A DNA stretch of 64,000 nt, taken from Arthrobacter sp. MA-N2 (GTDB lineage Bacteria; Actinomycetota; Actinomycetes; Actinomycetales; Micrococcaceae). The notes beneath the pieces were generated by a model. It did not search any database and was not told where the DNA came from. It saw only the letters and a list, made by a program, of their open reading frames with translations. The stretch's first letter is position 1. Each line of letters begins with the position of its first letter. The stretch spans positions 683,707 to 747,706 of the forward strand of contig NZ_KI912155.1 in assembly GCF_000517125.1 (NCBI RefSeq), written 5' to 3'. The position numbers and the translations under genes were made by a program. Positions 52,361-60,291 of the stretch are shown here, one piece after another.

Positions 52361-53337
52361 TTGCTTGTCACGGACCCATTTGGGTGTCCTGCAGAGGCCC
52401 GACGGCGGAGCGGCACCCCTGCGTCGAGCAGTATTCGTTCCAGCCGGCCTGGACTGTTGAGTTCATCCCAGGCCCACCGAGCCACGTTTCTGCCCGTGGC
52501 CCGGATCCGGTCCTCGCGAACTTTCTCCTCATACACCACATCCGACGGCGTCCGGCCACGCAGATACTCCGGTTTGAGGTATTTCTCCCGGCCATCGAAT
52601 TCGCCGACAACTCTGGTCTCCTCCCAGTAGAAATCCGTGGTGGCGATGGTGACACCACCGTTCCTGACCCTGTATTGCAGCACCGGTGGGGCAAACCCGG
52701 CAACGTGGATCAGCCCGCGGCTGTAGGATTCCCCCGGCGAGCTGGACTGCGGATCGGCGAAATCGACCACCGCCCCGATTCGCCGAGCCGCCGCCTGTGA
52801 ATACGTCCCGTCGATGCCAGCCAGCAGTTCCCCCTTCGAGACCGCCGGCACACCCCGCACTACGTCCGGCTTCAACACATGGTCGATGGGCACCACAGCT
52901 TCCGCAAAGGGGACCGTCGCCGCGATATCGAGGACGGTGCGGACCCTGCCCGTGATGAGAAAACCTTCCAACTGTTCACTGTTGTGGGCTTGTTCAGGTA
53001 CGTAGTGCCGACGGACTCCTGCACGCGACCGACCGCCGGCGGAAAATGCGGTGAGTGCGTGGACTGGCTGTTTCCGAAGGATGACCGGTATCCCGCGAAT
53101 TGTCGCCGCTGAATGATGCGAAAACGTGGTGGGCGAAGTGAACGTTTCTGCCGCGGCCTCGACTCCAAGCCTGTACTGTTCCCAAGGCTTTAGGTCATTC
53201 CAACGAGCTGCCTCGACATACACACCATGCCGGATGCGGACAAGTTTCCCTGAACGGGCCTGCGCGGACAATGCTCGGGTAGTCAGACCGATCCTGGACA
53301 GGTCCTTCGCCAAAATCAGCCGCGGAAGTGGGTTCAT
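52336..53337 (-). CDS. AbiEi-like N-terminus with a nuclease-like C-terminus
   Basis: A 333-residue protein. The N-terminus (LPRLILAKDLSRIGLTTRALSAQARSGKLVRIRHGVYVEA) is the winged-helix AbiEi_4 pattern of type IV antitoxins. The C-terminal part (PGESYSRGLIHVAGF…TTDFYWEETRVVGEFDGREKY) has Glu, Asp and Glu-x-Asp arranged like a PD-(D/E)XK fold. No partner nucleotidyltransferase toxin (AbiEii) is adjacent, so it is best regarded as an orphan of unknown role. It resembles in layout, but not closely in sequence, the gene at 43224. Confidence 0.75.
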   Translation of the reverse strand: MNPLPRLILAKDLSRIGLTTRALSAQARSGKLVRIRHGVYVEAARWNDLKPWEQYRLGVEAAAETFTSPTTFSHHSAATIRGIPVILRKQPVHALTAFSAGGRSRAGVRRHYVPEQAHNSEQLEGFLITGRVRTVLDIAATVPFAEAVVPIDHVLKPDVVRGVPAVSKGELLAGIDGTYSQAAARRIGAVVDFADPQSSSPGESYSRGLIHVAGFAPPVLQYRVRNGGVTIATTDFYWEETRVVGEFDGREKYLKPEYLRGRTPSDVVYEEKVREDRIRATGRNVARWAWDELNSPGRLERILLDAGVPLRRRASAGHPNGSVTSKRAGDTRI

Positions 53338-53509
53338 TCATCCACGATCGCAGCCCATCTCGGGCCAGGCGAGGCCCTTTCTGCCGTATGTGGACAACAG
53401 CTGACGACGCTCATATCGACCCAGGACGCAGGAACAGACGGGCGACACTTGTATTCGGGTATCGCTGATCGGCATGGGTGTCGCCAATCCATTTGAGTGT
53501 CGCTGGCGC

Positions 53510-55219
53510 CTACGCTCCGAGCAGCACCTGGGACACCGCCGCGCCTACGGACGCCTTAATGCGTGCGTGCAACGGACGCAAACTGGAGCGGTCCGTGCGC
53601 ACCTCCACAATGCTGCGCCCCTTCAAAGGCGCGGAAAGCGCGGTGGCGAGCTCCGCCGTCGTACGCACTGAAGTGTGCCCGACGCCGTACGCCGCGGCCA
53701 GCGCGGAAATGTCCACGCTGTGCGGGGTGCCGAAGAGGCGCTCGACGGCGGTGCCGTAGCCGCCGTCGTCCTCCACCTTTCCGTGTTCGAGGAGCCCGAA
53801 GATCCCGCCGCCGGAGTCGTTGAGGACCACGATGCGCAGGTCGGGACCGGGCTCGCCGTCCCCGAGGAGGAGGCCGCCTGCGTCGTGGAGGAAGGTGACG
53901 TCACCCAGCAAGAGGGTGGTCTCGCGAGCAGCCCCGAGGGCTATTCCCGTTGCCGTGGAGGTGGTCCCGTCGATGCCGGCGAGCCCTCGGTTCGCGAACA
54001 CCGTGGCGAGGGGCTCGGGACCCGGCTGCCCTGCAAGGTCGACGTCGCGGATGCCGTTGGATGAACCCAACACCAACTGCCCTCGGGCGTGTTTCCAGAC
54101 TGTGGCTCCCACCGCGGGACCGTTGGCTGCCTGCTCCGCCTCGAGGACGCCGTCGAGAGCGTGTTGGGCCGCCGCCCCGGCCAGCAGCCAGGCGTCGAGC
54201 CATTCAGCCGAGCCGCGACCCGCGAATCCGGCCAACTCGGTCAGTGAATCAAAGCGCTCCTCGCGACGCCGGCCGTGTTCGTACCAGGCCACCGGCACGG
54301 GCTCGTACATGGCCGCGGGAAGGTCTTCCCGGGCGAGCAAAGCGGCGACGGGACGGGACAGGGTCGGCCGTCCGAAGACCACCACCCGCTCGATCGGCAG
54401 CACGGAACCGGGCCCGAAATTCGCCAGCATGAGGCTGTACGGCCCGACGGCGTTCGGCCCGAAACGCGCGTTGGAGGAGGGCTCGGCCAGCAAAGGAAGT
54501 CCGTGGGCGCGAGCGAACGCCTCGGCCACCGGACCGGCGTCGTGCCCTGCCAAAACAACCGTCCGCCGTTCAGCCAGTTCGGCCGGAGCGGGGGACATGC
54601 TCAGTGGCTGCGGACCGGAATCGTAGTGGAAAACGCCACGGCCCTGCGTGACGGGCAGGCTTTCGCCCGGTTCGGGAACCAACGGCTCGCGGAAAGCAAG
54701 GTTCAGCTGCACGGGACCGGGAGGGGTGTCCTCAAGAGCGCCGGTGGCTGCATAGATGGCAGTCTCGACGGCCCGTTTCGGATTGCTGCCAGCGGCGATG
54801 TCGACGGCGAAGCGAACGTGCTCGCCGAAAAGGTCCAGCTGGATGGTGGTCTGGTTGGCACCCGTGCCGTGAAGTTCGGCCGGGCGGTCAGCCGAGAGGA
54901 CCACGAGGGGAACGGCCGCGTGGTTGGCCTCCATGACAGCCGGCAAGAGATTCCCGACGGCGGTGCCCGAGGTGGTGAGGACGGCGGCCGGGGCGCCGGT
55001 GGACAGGGCAAGGCCAAGGGCGGTGAACCCGGCAGAGCGTTCATCGATCCGCACCAGGAGTCGGACGTTACCGGCGGCTTCTGCCTCCGCCAACGCATAC
55101 GCCATCGGTGCCGAGCGCGAACCGGGAGAGACCACCACGTGCCGCACACCGCCGTCGAGCAATGCCTTGACGGCGATCCGGGCAGCGGCGAGGGAGCTCA
55201 GGGAGCCTTGCGAAGTCAC
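53510..55219 (-). CDS. menD: SEPHCHC synthase (menaquinone, MenD)
   Basis: A 569-residue thiamine-diphosphate enzyme joining isochorismate and 2-oxoglutarate. The N-terminal block VSPGSRSAPMAYAL and DERSAGFTALGLAL (cofactor Glu) and the C-terminal ThDP/Mg motif LLLGDVTFLHDAGGLLLGD are present. Overall length matches the family. It is separated from menF by an ABC transporter and an AbiEi-like gene. Its upstream side abuts the repeat array carrying the second IS. Confidence 0.94.
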   Translation of the reverse strand: MTSQGSLSSLAAARIAVKALLDGGVRHVVVSPGSRSAPMAYALAEAEAAGNVRLLVRIDERSAGFTALGLALSTGAPAAVLTTSGTAVGNLLPAVMEANHAAVPLVVLSADRPAELHGTGANQTTIQLDLFGEHVRFAVDIAAGSNPKRAVETAIYAATGALEDTPPGPVQLNLAFREPLVPEPGESLPVTQGRGVFHYDSGPQPLSMSPAPAELAERRTVVLAGHDAGPVAEAFARAHGLPLLAEPSSNARFGPNAVGPYSLMLANFGPGSVLPIERVVVFGRPTLSRPVAALLAREDLPAAMYEPVPVAWYEHGRRREERFDSLTELAGFAGRGSAEWLDAWLLAGAAAQHALDGVLEAEQAANGPAVGATVWKHARGQLVLGSSNGIRDVDLAGQPGPEPLATVFANRGLAGIDGTTSTATGIALGAARETTLLLGDVTFLHDAGGLLLGDGEPGPDLRIVVLNDSGGGIFGLLEHGKVEDDGGYGTAVERLFGTPHSVDISALAAAYGVGHTSVRTTAELATALSAPLKGRSIVEVRTDRSSLRPLHARIKASVGAAVSQVLLGA

Positions 55220-55312
55220 CGCACCAGTCTATTAGCGGCCGCCTCCCCCGGACGCTCGCTCACCTATCAGGTCGATTTCCGGGACGCCCGAAAATTGTCA
55301 AGCTGTGTGGAG

Positions 55313-56311
55313 TCACTGGGCTAGTTTTTGGGGTGTTTTGGTCTCGGGCAGGTTGATCCCGACGTGTTGGGCGGGGGCCGGTGTGGTGGGTCGTTGGCGG
55401 AATCTTTCTGGGTGTCGTTCGTAGTAGTCCTGGTGGACTTTGTCTCGTTTGTCCCAGAGTTCTTTCCACGAGCCGTTGTGGACTTGTGAGGGTGAGAACA
55501 GTGCGATGCCGGAGTGTTTGTGATCGGTGCTGTACCAGTGCACATAGCCGGTGAGGTACTCCCTCGCGGCCTCGAGATCGTCAAAGGTGCGGGGGTAGCC
55601 GGGCCGGTATTTCATCGTGCGAAACCCTGACTCCGAGAAGGGATTGTCGTTGGAGACGTACGGGCGGTTATGGGACAGTTCCACACCGTGGGCGGTGAGG
55701 GTCTCACGGAGCAGGTTTGATTTCATGGCCGGGCCTGAATCGGCATGCACGATGTCCGGGGCGCCGTGCCGGGCGATGGCTGTCTCGAACATGTCCGCGG
55801 CGAGGTGGTCGGACTCGCGTTCCTCCACCCGCCAGCCGACGATCTCCCGGGAGAAGATGTCCATGATGGAGTACACCTTGAAAACCTTCCCCTGCCACTT
55901 GGAATAGACGTCGGAGATGTCCCAGGACCAGACCTGGCAAGGTCCGGTCGCCTTGAGCACCGGCTTCTGAGCGGAACCCCGCTTGCCGCCACGCTTGCGC
56001 GGGAAGGTTGGGCGGGCCAGCTGATCCTCGTACCCTGCCGCGATCCGCCACCAGGTGCGGTTGGAAGCGAGCAGCACGCCGTCGTCCCAGGCTGTGGCGA
56101 AGGAATGGTCAACAGAGTTGCCCTTCCCCCAACCGGCCAGGATGAACCCCAGGATCCGCTCCTGATGCGCGGAGCTGATCCGGCATTCGTAGGCCCGGTC
56201 AACCTGGTGGATCGGGTCCTGCACCGCCGGACGGGGATTGAACCGGTAATGCCAGGTCCCGCGCGACACGCCCGCAAGCACGAGCGCTGTCCGCTGGGAG
56301 CCGGTGATCAC
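55313..56311 (-). CDS. IS transposase OrfB, DDE integrase core (copy 2)
   Basis: 332 residues, identical to the protein of copy 1, with the intact DDE triad (WSWDISDVY, VHADSGPAM, NPFSESGF). No frameshift or stop, so it is potentially active. Confidence 0.92.
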   Translation of the reverse strand: MITGSQRTALVLAGVSRGTWHYRFNPRPAVQDPIHQVDRAYECRISSAHQERILGFILAGWGKGNSVDHSFATAWDDGVLLASNRTWWRIAAGYEDQLARPTFPRKRGGKRGSAQKPVLKATGPCQVWSWDISDVYSKWQGKVFKVYSIMDIFSREIVGWRVEERESDHLAADMFETAIARHGAPDIVHADSGPAMKSNLLRETLTAHGVELSHNRPYVSNDNPFSESGFRTMKYRPGYPRTFDDLEAAREYLTGYVHWYSTDHKHSGIALFSPSQVHNGSWKELWDKRDKVHQDYYERHPERFRQRPTTPAPAQHVGINLPETKTPQKLAQ

Positions 56312-56343
56312 ATGCAGCGCCAGGACAAGACTGTTCTCGGCCG

Positions 56344-56748
56344 CTACGAATCCTTCTGAGCGCTCGTCTGGGTTGTATCGGGCTCGGGCACGCTCAACTC
56401 GTGCAAGAGCCCGATAGCTTTTCCCAGCGCGGAATTCGTATCCTCCAGCTCCTGCACCCGCTTCTGGAGTTTTTCGACTTCGGCACGGTGGGCAGCCATT
56501 TCCTTCGAGCGTGCTTTTTCAAACGCGGAGAGCTCACGATTTGTAGGGGCCATGCCTCCATGCTCCCGCGGAATCAGACCACGGTCGATATCGCCCTGGA
56601 CCAACATCTTGCGCCACCTGCGGAACGTCCAGTCGGAAATGGGCGTCGAGGCAAGCCACTCCTTCCTCGTCCCGTGCGGCTGCAAATAATACTCATGCAT
56701 GAACTCACGGATCTCTTCACGCGTAAAACCCTTGTTATCAACGGGCAC
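56344..56748 (-). CDS. IS transposase OrfA (copy 2)
   Basis: 134 residues from GTG 56748 after AAGGAG, identical to OrfA of copy 1: helix-turn-helix followed by a coiled coil. It overlaps the -1 frame leading into OrfB. Confidence 0.85.
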   Translation of the reverse strand: MPVDNKGFTREEIREFMHEYYLQPHGTRKEWLASTPISDWTFRRWRKMLVQGDIDRGLIPREHGGMAPTNRELSAFEKARSKEMAAHRAEVEKLQKRVQELEDTNSALGKAIGLLHELSVPEPDTTQTSAQKDS

Positions 56749-56856
56749 CGCCGGCTCCTTCAATCAACAGCTAATGAATGACTCACAACCAGCTTGACGA
56801 AGAGGGGCTCGCTCACCAATGAAAACAAAGGTGAGCGAGCGTTTCCCGAGAAGGGC

Positions 56857-59007
56857 TTAAAGGTGAGGAAGGATCGGGACGGCAAGGGTCGGGACGGAAC
56901 CGGAAGGGTCGGGCGCGTCCTTGCGGAACACCTGGACCACAGCCGGCCGCGGCGCGCGGACCTGGCCGGCGGCCGGGGCGGCGCCGGCGCCTACATAGTC
57001 CGGGAAGTACGAGTGCGGCGCGTCGAAGGAACCTTCCTCACCCGGGTGCTGCACAGCGACGAAAACGGTCCGCTCGTCGTCGTGCACGATCGGGCCACAC
57101 GTCTCGGCGTCGCGCGGGACGGCGAGGAACTGCTCCACTTTGCCGCGTTCGCTGCCATCGAGGGTGACCTTGAACAAGCCGTCCGCATAAGCGATGGACG
57201 ACGGCGCGCCATCCGTTGCGATCCACATGTTGCCTGCCGTGTCGAAGGCCACGTTGTCCGGGCAGGAGATCGGCGAAACCTTGTCGACCGGGAAGCCGGA
57301 GAAGTACGTGGAGGAGTTCTTCGCGGGATCCCCGCAAACCATCAGGAGCGTCCAGTTGAAGCGCGTGGACGTCTGGTCACCGGTTTCGGTGATCTCGACG
57401 ATGTGGCCGTCGCGGTTCTGCGTGCGCGGGTTGACCTCTGTGGCGCCTTCGTTGCCCGGCTTGCCGCGGTTCGAGTTGTTGGTGCACACCACGTACACCT
57501 TGCCGCTCGCCAGGTTCGGCTCGACGTCTTCGCACCGGTCCATCTTGGTGGGGCCAACTTTGTCCGCTGCGAGGCGGGTGTAGATCAGGACCTCAGGAAC
57601 GGACATGTCCGGTACAGCGGAGGCGCCGTTGACCACCAGCGGAAGCCATTCGCCGGAACCGTCGAACGCGCCGTCGGACGGAAGCTTGCCACTGCCGTCG
57701 ATTTCAGCTGCGGGAGAGTCTCCCGTGAATTTGGCAACGTAGAGGTCACCCTCGGAGAGGAGGTTCATGTTGTTCCGCCGGGCGGCGGCCGAGTCGCCGG
57801 CCATGTACTTGCCCTTGGAAACGAACTTGTAGAGGTAGTCGAAACGCTCGTCGTCGCCCATGTAGGCCACCACGCGGCCGGACTTCGCGACAATCACGTT
57901 GGCGCCTTCATGCTTGAAGCGGCCCATGGCGGAGTGCTTCTTGGGCGTGGACGAAGGATCGAACGGATCGACTTCCACAATCCAGCCAAAGCGGTTGGCC
58001 TCGTTGGCGTAGCCCGCGTTGTTGGTGTTGAAGCGCGGCTCGTCAAGCTCCCACTCACGGGCCGTGGGCCTGTTCGTCAGGCCGTAGCGCTTGTCCGCCG
58101 CCGACGTGCCGGGAGCGACGAAGTAGCCGTTGAAGTTTTCCTCGCCGGAGAGGATGGTGCCCCACGGCGTGGTGCCGCCGGAGCAGTTGCCCAGGGTGCC
58201 TTTGATAGCCCGGCCGGAGGGGTCGTCGATGGTCTTGACCAAGTTCGTGCCCGCGGCGGGGCCGGTGAGCTCATAGCTGGTGTCGGTCAGGAAGCGGCGG
58301 TTCAGCTTGGCACCCTTGACGTAGTTCCACGGCTTGTTTTTGTTCTGGCGCTCAAGTTCCACAACCGTGAGGCCATGTGCGGCACGAGCGATGCCCCGCG
58401 CCTCGGCAGCCGGCAAGGACTCCGGGAACATGATGTTCTCGTTGGTGTACTCGTGGTTGGTAAACAGCACGGCACGGCGGTCCTTGGAATCGGGGATCGG
58501 CAGGATGTCCGTGTAGTCGTTGTTGTATCCGAATTGCCGGGCCTGCGCTGCCGCCGTCTGGCCATTCAGCTCGAAGGCAGGCGAGTCGGCGAAGAGCGGA
58601 TCGCCCCAGCGAATGACCGGCCGCCAGTCGAAGCCCTCCGGAACGGTAAACGCGTCAACGGTGTAGTCAACAGGCTTGATCGGTGTGAACTTGAGCTTGG
58701 CCTTGTCGAAACCGGTTTGGGCCGCGGGGGAAAGACCAGCGCCGCCCTCGGAAATGCTGCCTGGCTTGCATCCGACCAAGCCTCCGCCGAAGGCGACGGC
58801 GAGCACACCGACGGCGCCAAAGCCGAGTGCGGAGCGGCGGGACACGGCCGCGGATGCGATGTCACGGAAGTAGGCATTGGAGCTGGTGTTGCAAACATCG
58901 CCCGAACAGGCGTTGTCGCACTTCAACGCACATGTCACCGGGCTGCGTTTGCCCTTCGTGTGGCCGAGCATGGGAAGCAAGCCGAACTTGCGGGGTGATT
59001 CAGACAT
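56857..59007 (-). CDS. phoX: PhoX-family phosphatase (DUF839), secreted
   Basis: A 716-residue calcium-type alkaline phosphatase of the PhoX family. The N-terminus has a cysteine cluster (CALKCDNACSGDVC), then a twin-arginine-like SRRSALGFG, a hydrophobic segment and a possible lipobox ending GLVGC, so it is exported, perhaps as a lipoprotein. The body shows family blocks such as WGDPLF, LFTNHEYTNE, NCSGGTTPWGTILSGEENF and MDRCEDVEPN. ATG 59007 follows CGGAGGTAG. It sits between menD and menC without functional link; no Pho-box was identified. Confidence 0.87.
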   Translation of the reverse strand: MSESPRKFGLLPMLGHTKGKRSPVTCALKCDNACSGDVCNTSSNAYFRDIASAAVSRRSALGFGAVGVLAVAFGGGLVGCKPGSISEGGAGLSPAAQTGFDKAKLKFTPIKPVDYTVDAFTVPEGFDWRPVIRWGDPLFADSPAFELNGQTAAAQARQFGYNNDYTDILPIPDSKDRRAVLFTNHEYTNENIMFPESLPAAEARGIARAAHGLTVVELERQNKNKPWNYVKGAKLNRRFLTDTSYELTGPAAGTNLVKTIDDPSGRAIKGTLGNCSGGTTPWGTILSGEENFNGYFVAPGTSAADKRYGLTNRPTAREWELDEPRFNTNNAGYANEANRFGWIVEVDPFDPSSTPKKHSAMGRFKHEGANVIVAKSGRVVAYMGDDERFDYLYKFVSKGKYMAGDSAAARRNNMNLLSEGDLYVAKFTGDSPAAEIDGSGKLPSDGAFDGSGEWLPLVVNGASAVPDMSVPEVLIYTRLAADKVGPTKMDRCEDVEPNLASGKVYVVCTNNSNRGKPGNEGATEVNPRTQNRDGHIVEITETGDQTSTRFNWTLLMVCGDPAKNSSTYFSGFPVDKVSPISCPDNVAFDTAGNMWIATDGAPSSIAYADGLFKVTLDGSERGKVEQFLAVPRDAETCGPIVHDDERTVFVAVQHPGEEGSFDAPHSYFPDYVGAGAAPAAGQVRAPRPAVVQVFRKDAPDPSGSVPTLAVPILPHL

Positions 59008-59078
59008 GGGACTACCTCCGGGGATTGAGTGATTCACCCACCCTTGCAGGGCCAACAAAATCCGAGAGGACACTCTGA

Positions 59079-60104
59079 TTAATTTTCGATGAACTCGCTA
59101 TCGAGGAGGAAATACACGCGGCGGAGCCGGTCCAGCCACCAATCGCGACGTTCAGCGGGCGCCGCATACCGCTCCAGCAGCCCCTCGTCGGCGACGGCTT
59201 CGCGGACGCGGATGGCGCCGTCGTCGGGCACCAACGGATCCCGGGTGACGTCCGAGCCGAACAGCCGCACGGTCCCCAGCCCGCACGCGTAAGGCAGCTC
59301 CGGCAGCGCGGCGGCGAGCGCCAACCCCGCGCGGATCCCCACCGAGGTGTCCAGCGCCGAACTCACGACGGCGGGAAGTCCGGCTTGCGCGACGATGTCC
59401 AGCGCGCGCCGCACTCCCCCCAGCGGGGCCACCTTGACCACGATCAGGTCAGCCGCGCCGGCGCGGGCCACCTTGAGGGGATCGTCTTCCTTGCGCACGG
59501 ATTCGTCGGCGGCGATGAGCACGGGAGTTCCCTGCCGGGCGAGCCGGCGGCGCACTTCGGCGAGTCCGTCGATCTGCGCCACGGGCTGTTCGGCGTATTC
59601 GAGCCCGACGGCGGACAGCCGCCCAAGTGCCTCGACCGCCTGCGGCACGTCCCAGCCGCCGTTCGCGTCCACGCGGATCGCGGCGTCCGGCAGGGCGTCC
59701 CGGACCGCAGTGACGCGTGCGACGTCGTCGGCGAGTTCCTGCCCGCGCTCGGCAACCTTGACCTTGACTGCGTCCACGCGGCCGAAGCGTTCCAGGACCT
59801 CGGGCACCCGGTCAGCAGTCACGGCGGGGACGGTTGCGTTGACGGGAATGGTGTCCCTCAGCTGTGGGGGAAAGCCGTGCCATGCGGCTTCGACGGCGGC
59901 AGCGAGCCAGCGGGAGGCTTCGGTGTCGCCATACTCGGGGAAGGGGCAGAACTCGCCCCACCCGGCCGGGCCGCAGAAGAGGAGGGTCTCGCGCTCGGTG
60001 ATTCCCCGGAACTTGACCCGCATCGGCAAGCTGACCACCTTGGCGGTGTCCAGGAGCTCGTCAAGGCTGGGGTTCCGTGGGGAGCGGGCGGACTCGTTGG
60101 GCAT
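59079..60104 (-). CDS. menC: o-Succinylbenzoate synthase
   Basis: A 341-residue enolase-superfamily dehydratase of menaquinone synthesis. The catalytic KxK motif lies in AVKVKVAE, metal ligands in RVDANGGW, EQPV and AADES, and the second Lys in LIVVKVAPLGG, followed by SSALDTSVG. It completes the menF-menD-menC set. Separated from menD by phoX and the IS, it is transcribed in the same direction. Confidence 0.92.
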   Translation of the reverse strand: MPNESARSPRNPSLDELLDTAKVVSLPMRVKFRGITERETLLFCGPAGWGEFCPFPEYGDTEASRWLAAAVEAAWHGFPPQLRDTIPVNATVPAVTADRVPEVLERFGRVDAVKVKVAERGQELADDVARVTAVRDALPDAAIRVDANGGWDVPQAVEALGRLSAVGLEYAEQPVAQIDGLAEVRRRLARQGTPVLIAADESVRKEDDPLKVARAGAADLIVVKVAPLGGVRRALDIVAQAGLPAVVSSALDTSVGIRAGLALAAALPELPYACGLGTVRLFGSDVTRDPLVPDDGAIRVREAVADEGLLERYAAPAERRDWWLDRLRRVYFLLDSEFIEN

Positions 60105-60166
60105 GATTTCACTCTAGCGTTGGCTGCTCGGCGTTCAGGACGCTCCATCAGATATCGCCCGCCGCG

Positions 60167-60217
60167 CACATACCTGCAGGAGGGTCGGGAAGAACGCCCA
60201 CATACCTGCAGGAGGGT
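60167..60217. repeat. 19-bp direct repeat with 32-bp period
   Basis: CACATACCTGCAGGAGGGT occurs at 60167-60185 and again at 60199-60217, exactly 32 bp apart, in the 187-bp divergent gap between menC and the glucosidase gene. The sequence just upstream contains GGACGCTC, like the 32-bp arrays at the IS sites, so it may be a diverged member. Confidence 0.7.
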
Positions 60218-60291
60218 TCACTTCCGAAGACGCGGAGAATACGCTGAAGCAAGCTGCCTCCTTCCCCCGTCCCTACCCCTGGAGACCATTG

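Larger units (their letters stand above)
55288..56806 (-). mobile_element. IS3-like insertion sequence, copy 2 (1,519 bp)
   Basis: Same length as copy 1 and with identical OrfA, OrfB and shadow frames, so transposition was recent. The empty site is restored exactly as GGACGCTCGCTCA if a 2-bp GC (55286-55287 and 56807-56808) is a target duplication. Orientation is opposite to copy 1, both relative to the window and relative to the repeat unit. Confidence 0.9.
55250..56841. repeat. 32-bp-period repeat locus 2, interrupted by the IS
   Basis: A GGACGCTCGCTCA core ends at 55262. The next 32-bp unit (55263-55287 joined to 56809-56815 once the IS is removed) ends with the identical core, then GCTCGCTCACC pairs with GGTGAGCGAGC (56830-56840) as a terminal hairpin. 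The period equals that of locus 1 at 25411-27085. It lies between menD and the PhoX gene. Confidence 0.78.

Noticed and set aside
25479..56806. Composite transposon bounded by the two IS copies
   Set aside because: The 28 kb between them is core metabolism (cys, ssu, men) and each IS has its own matched target repeat, as expected for independent insertions.
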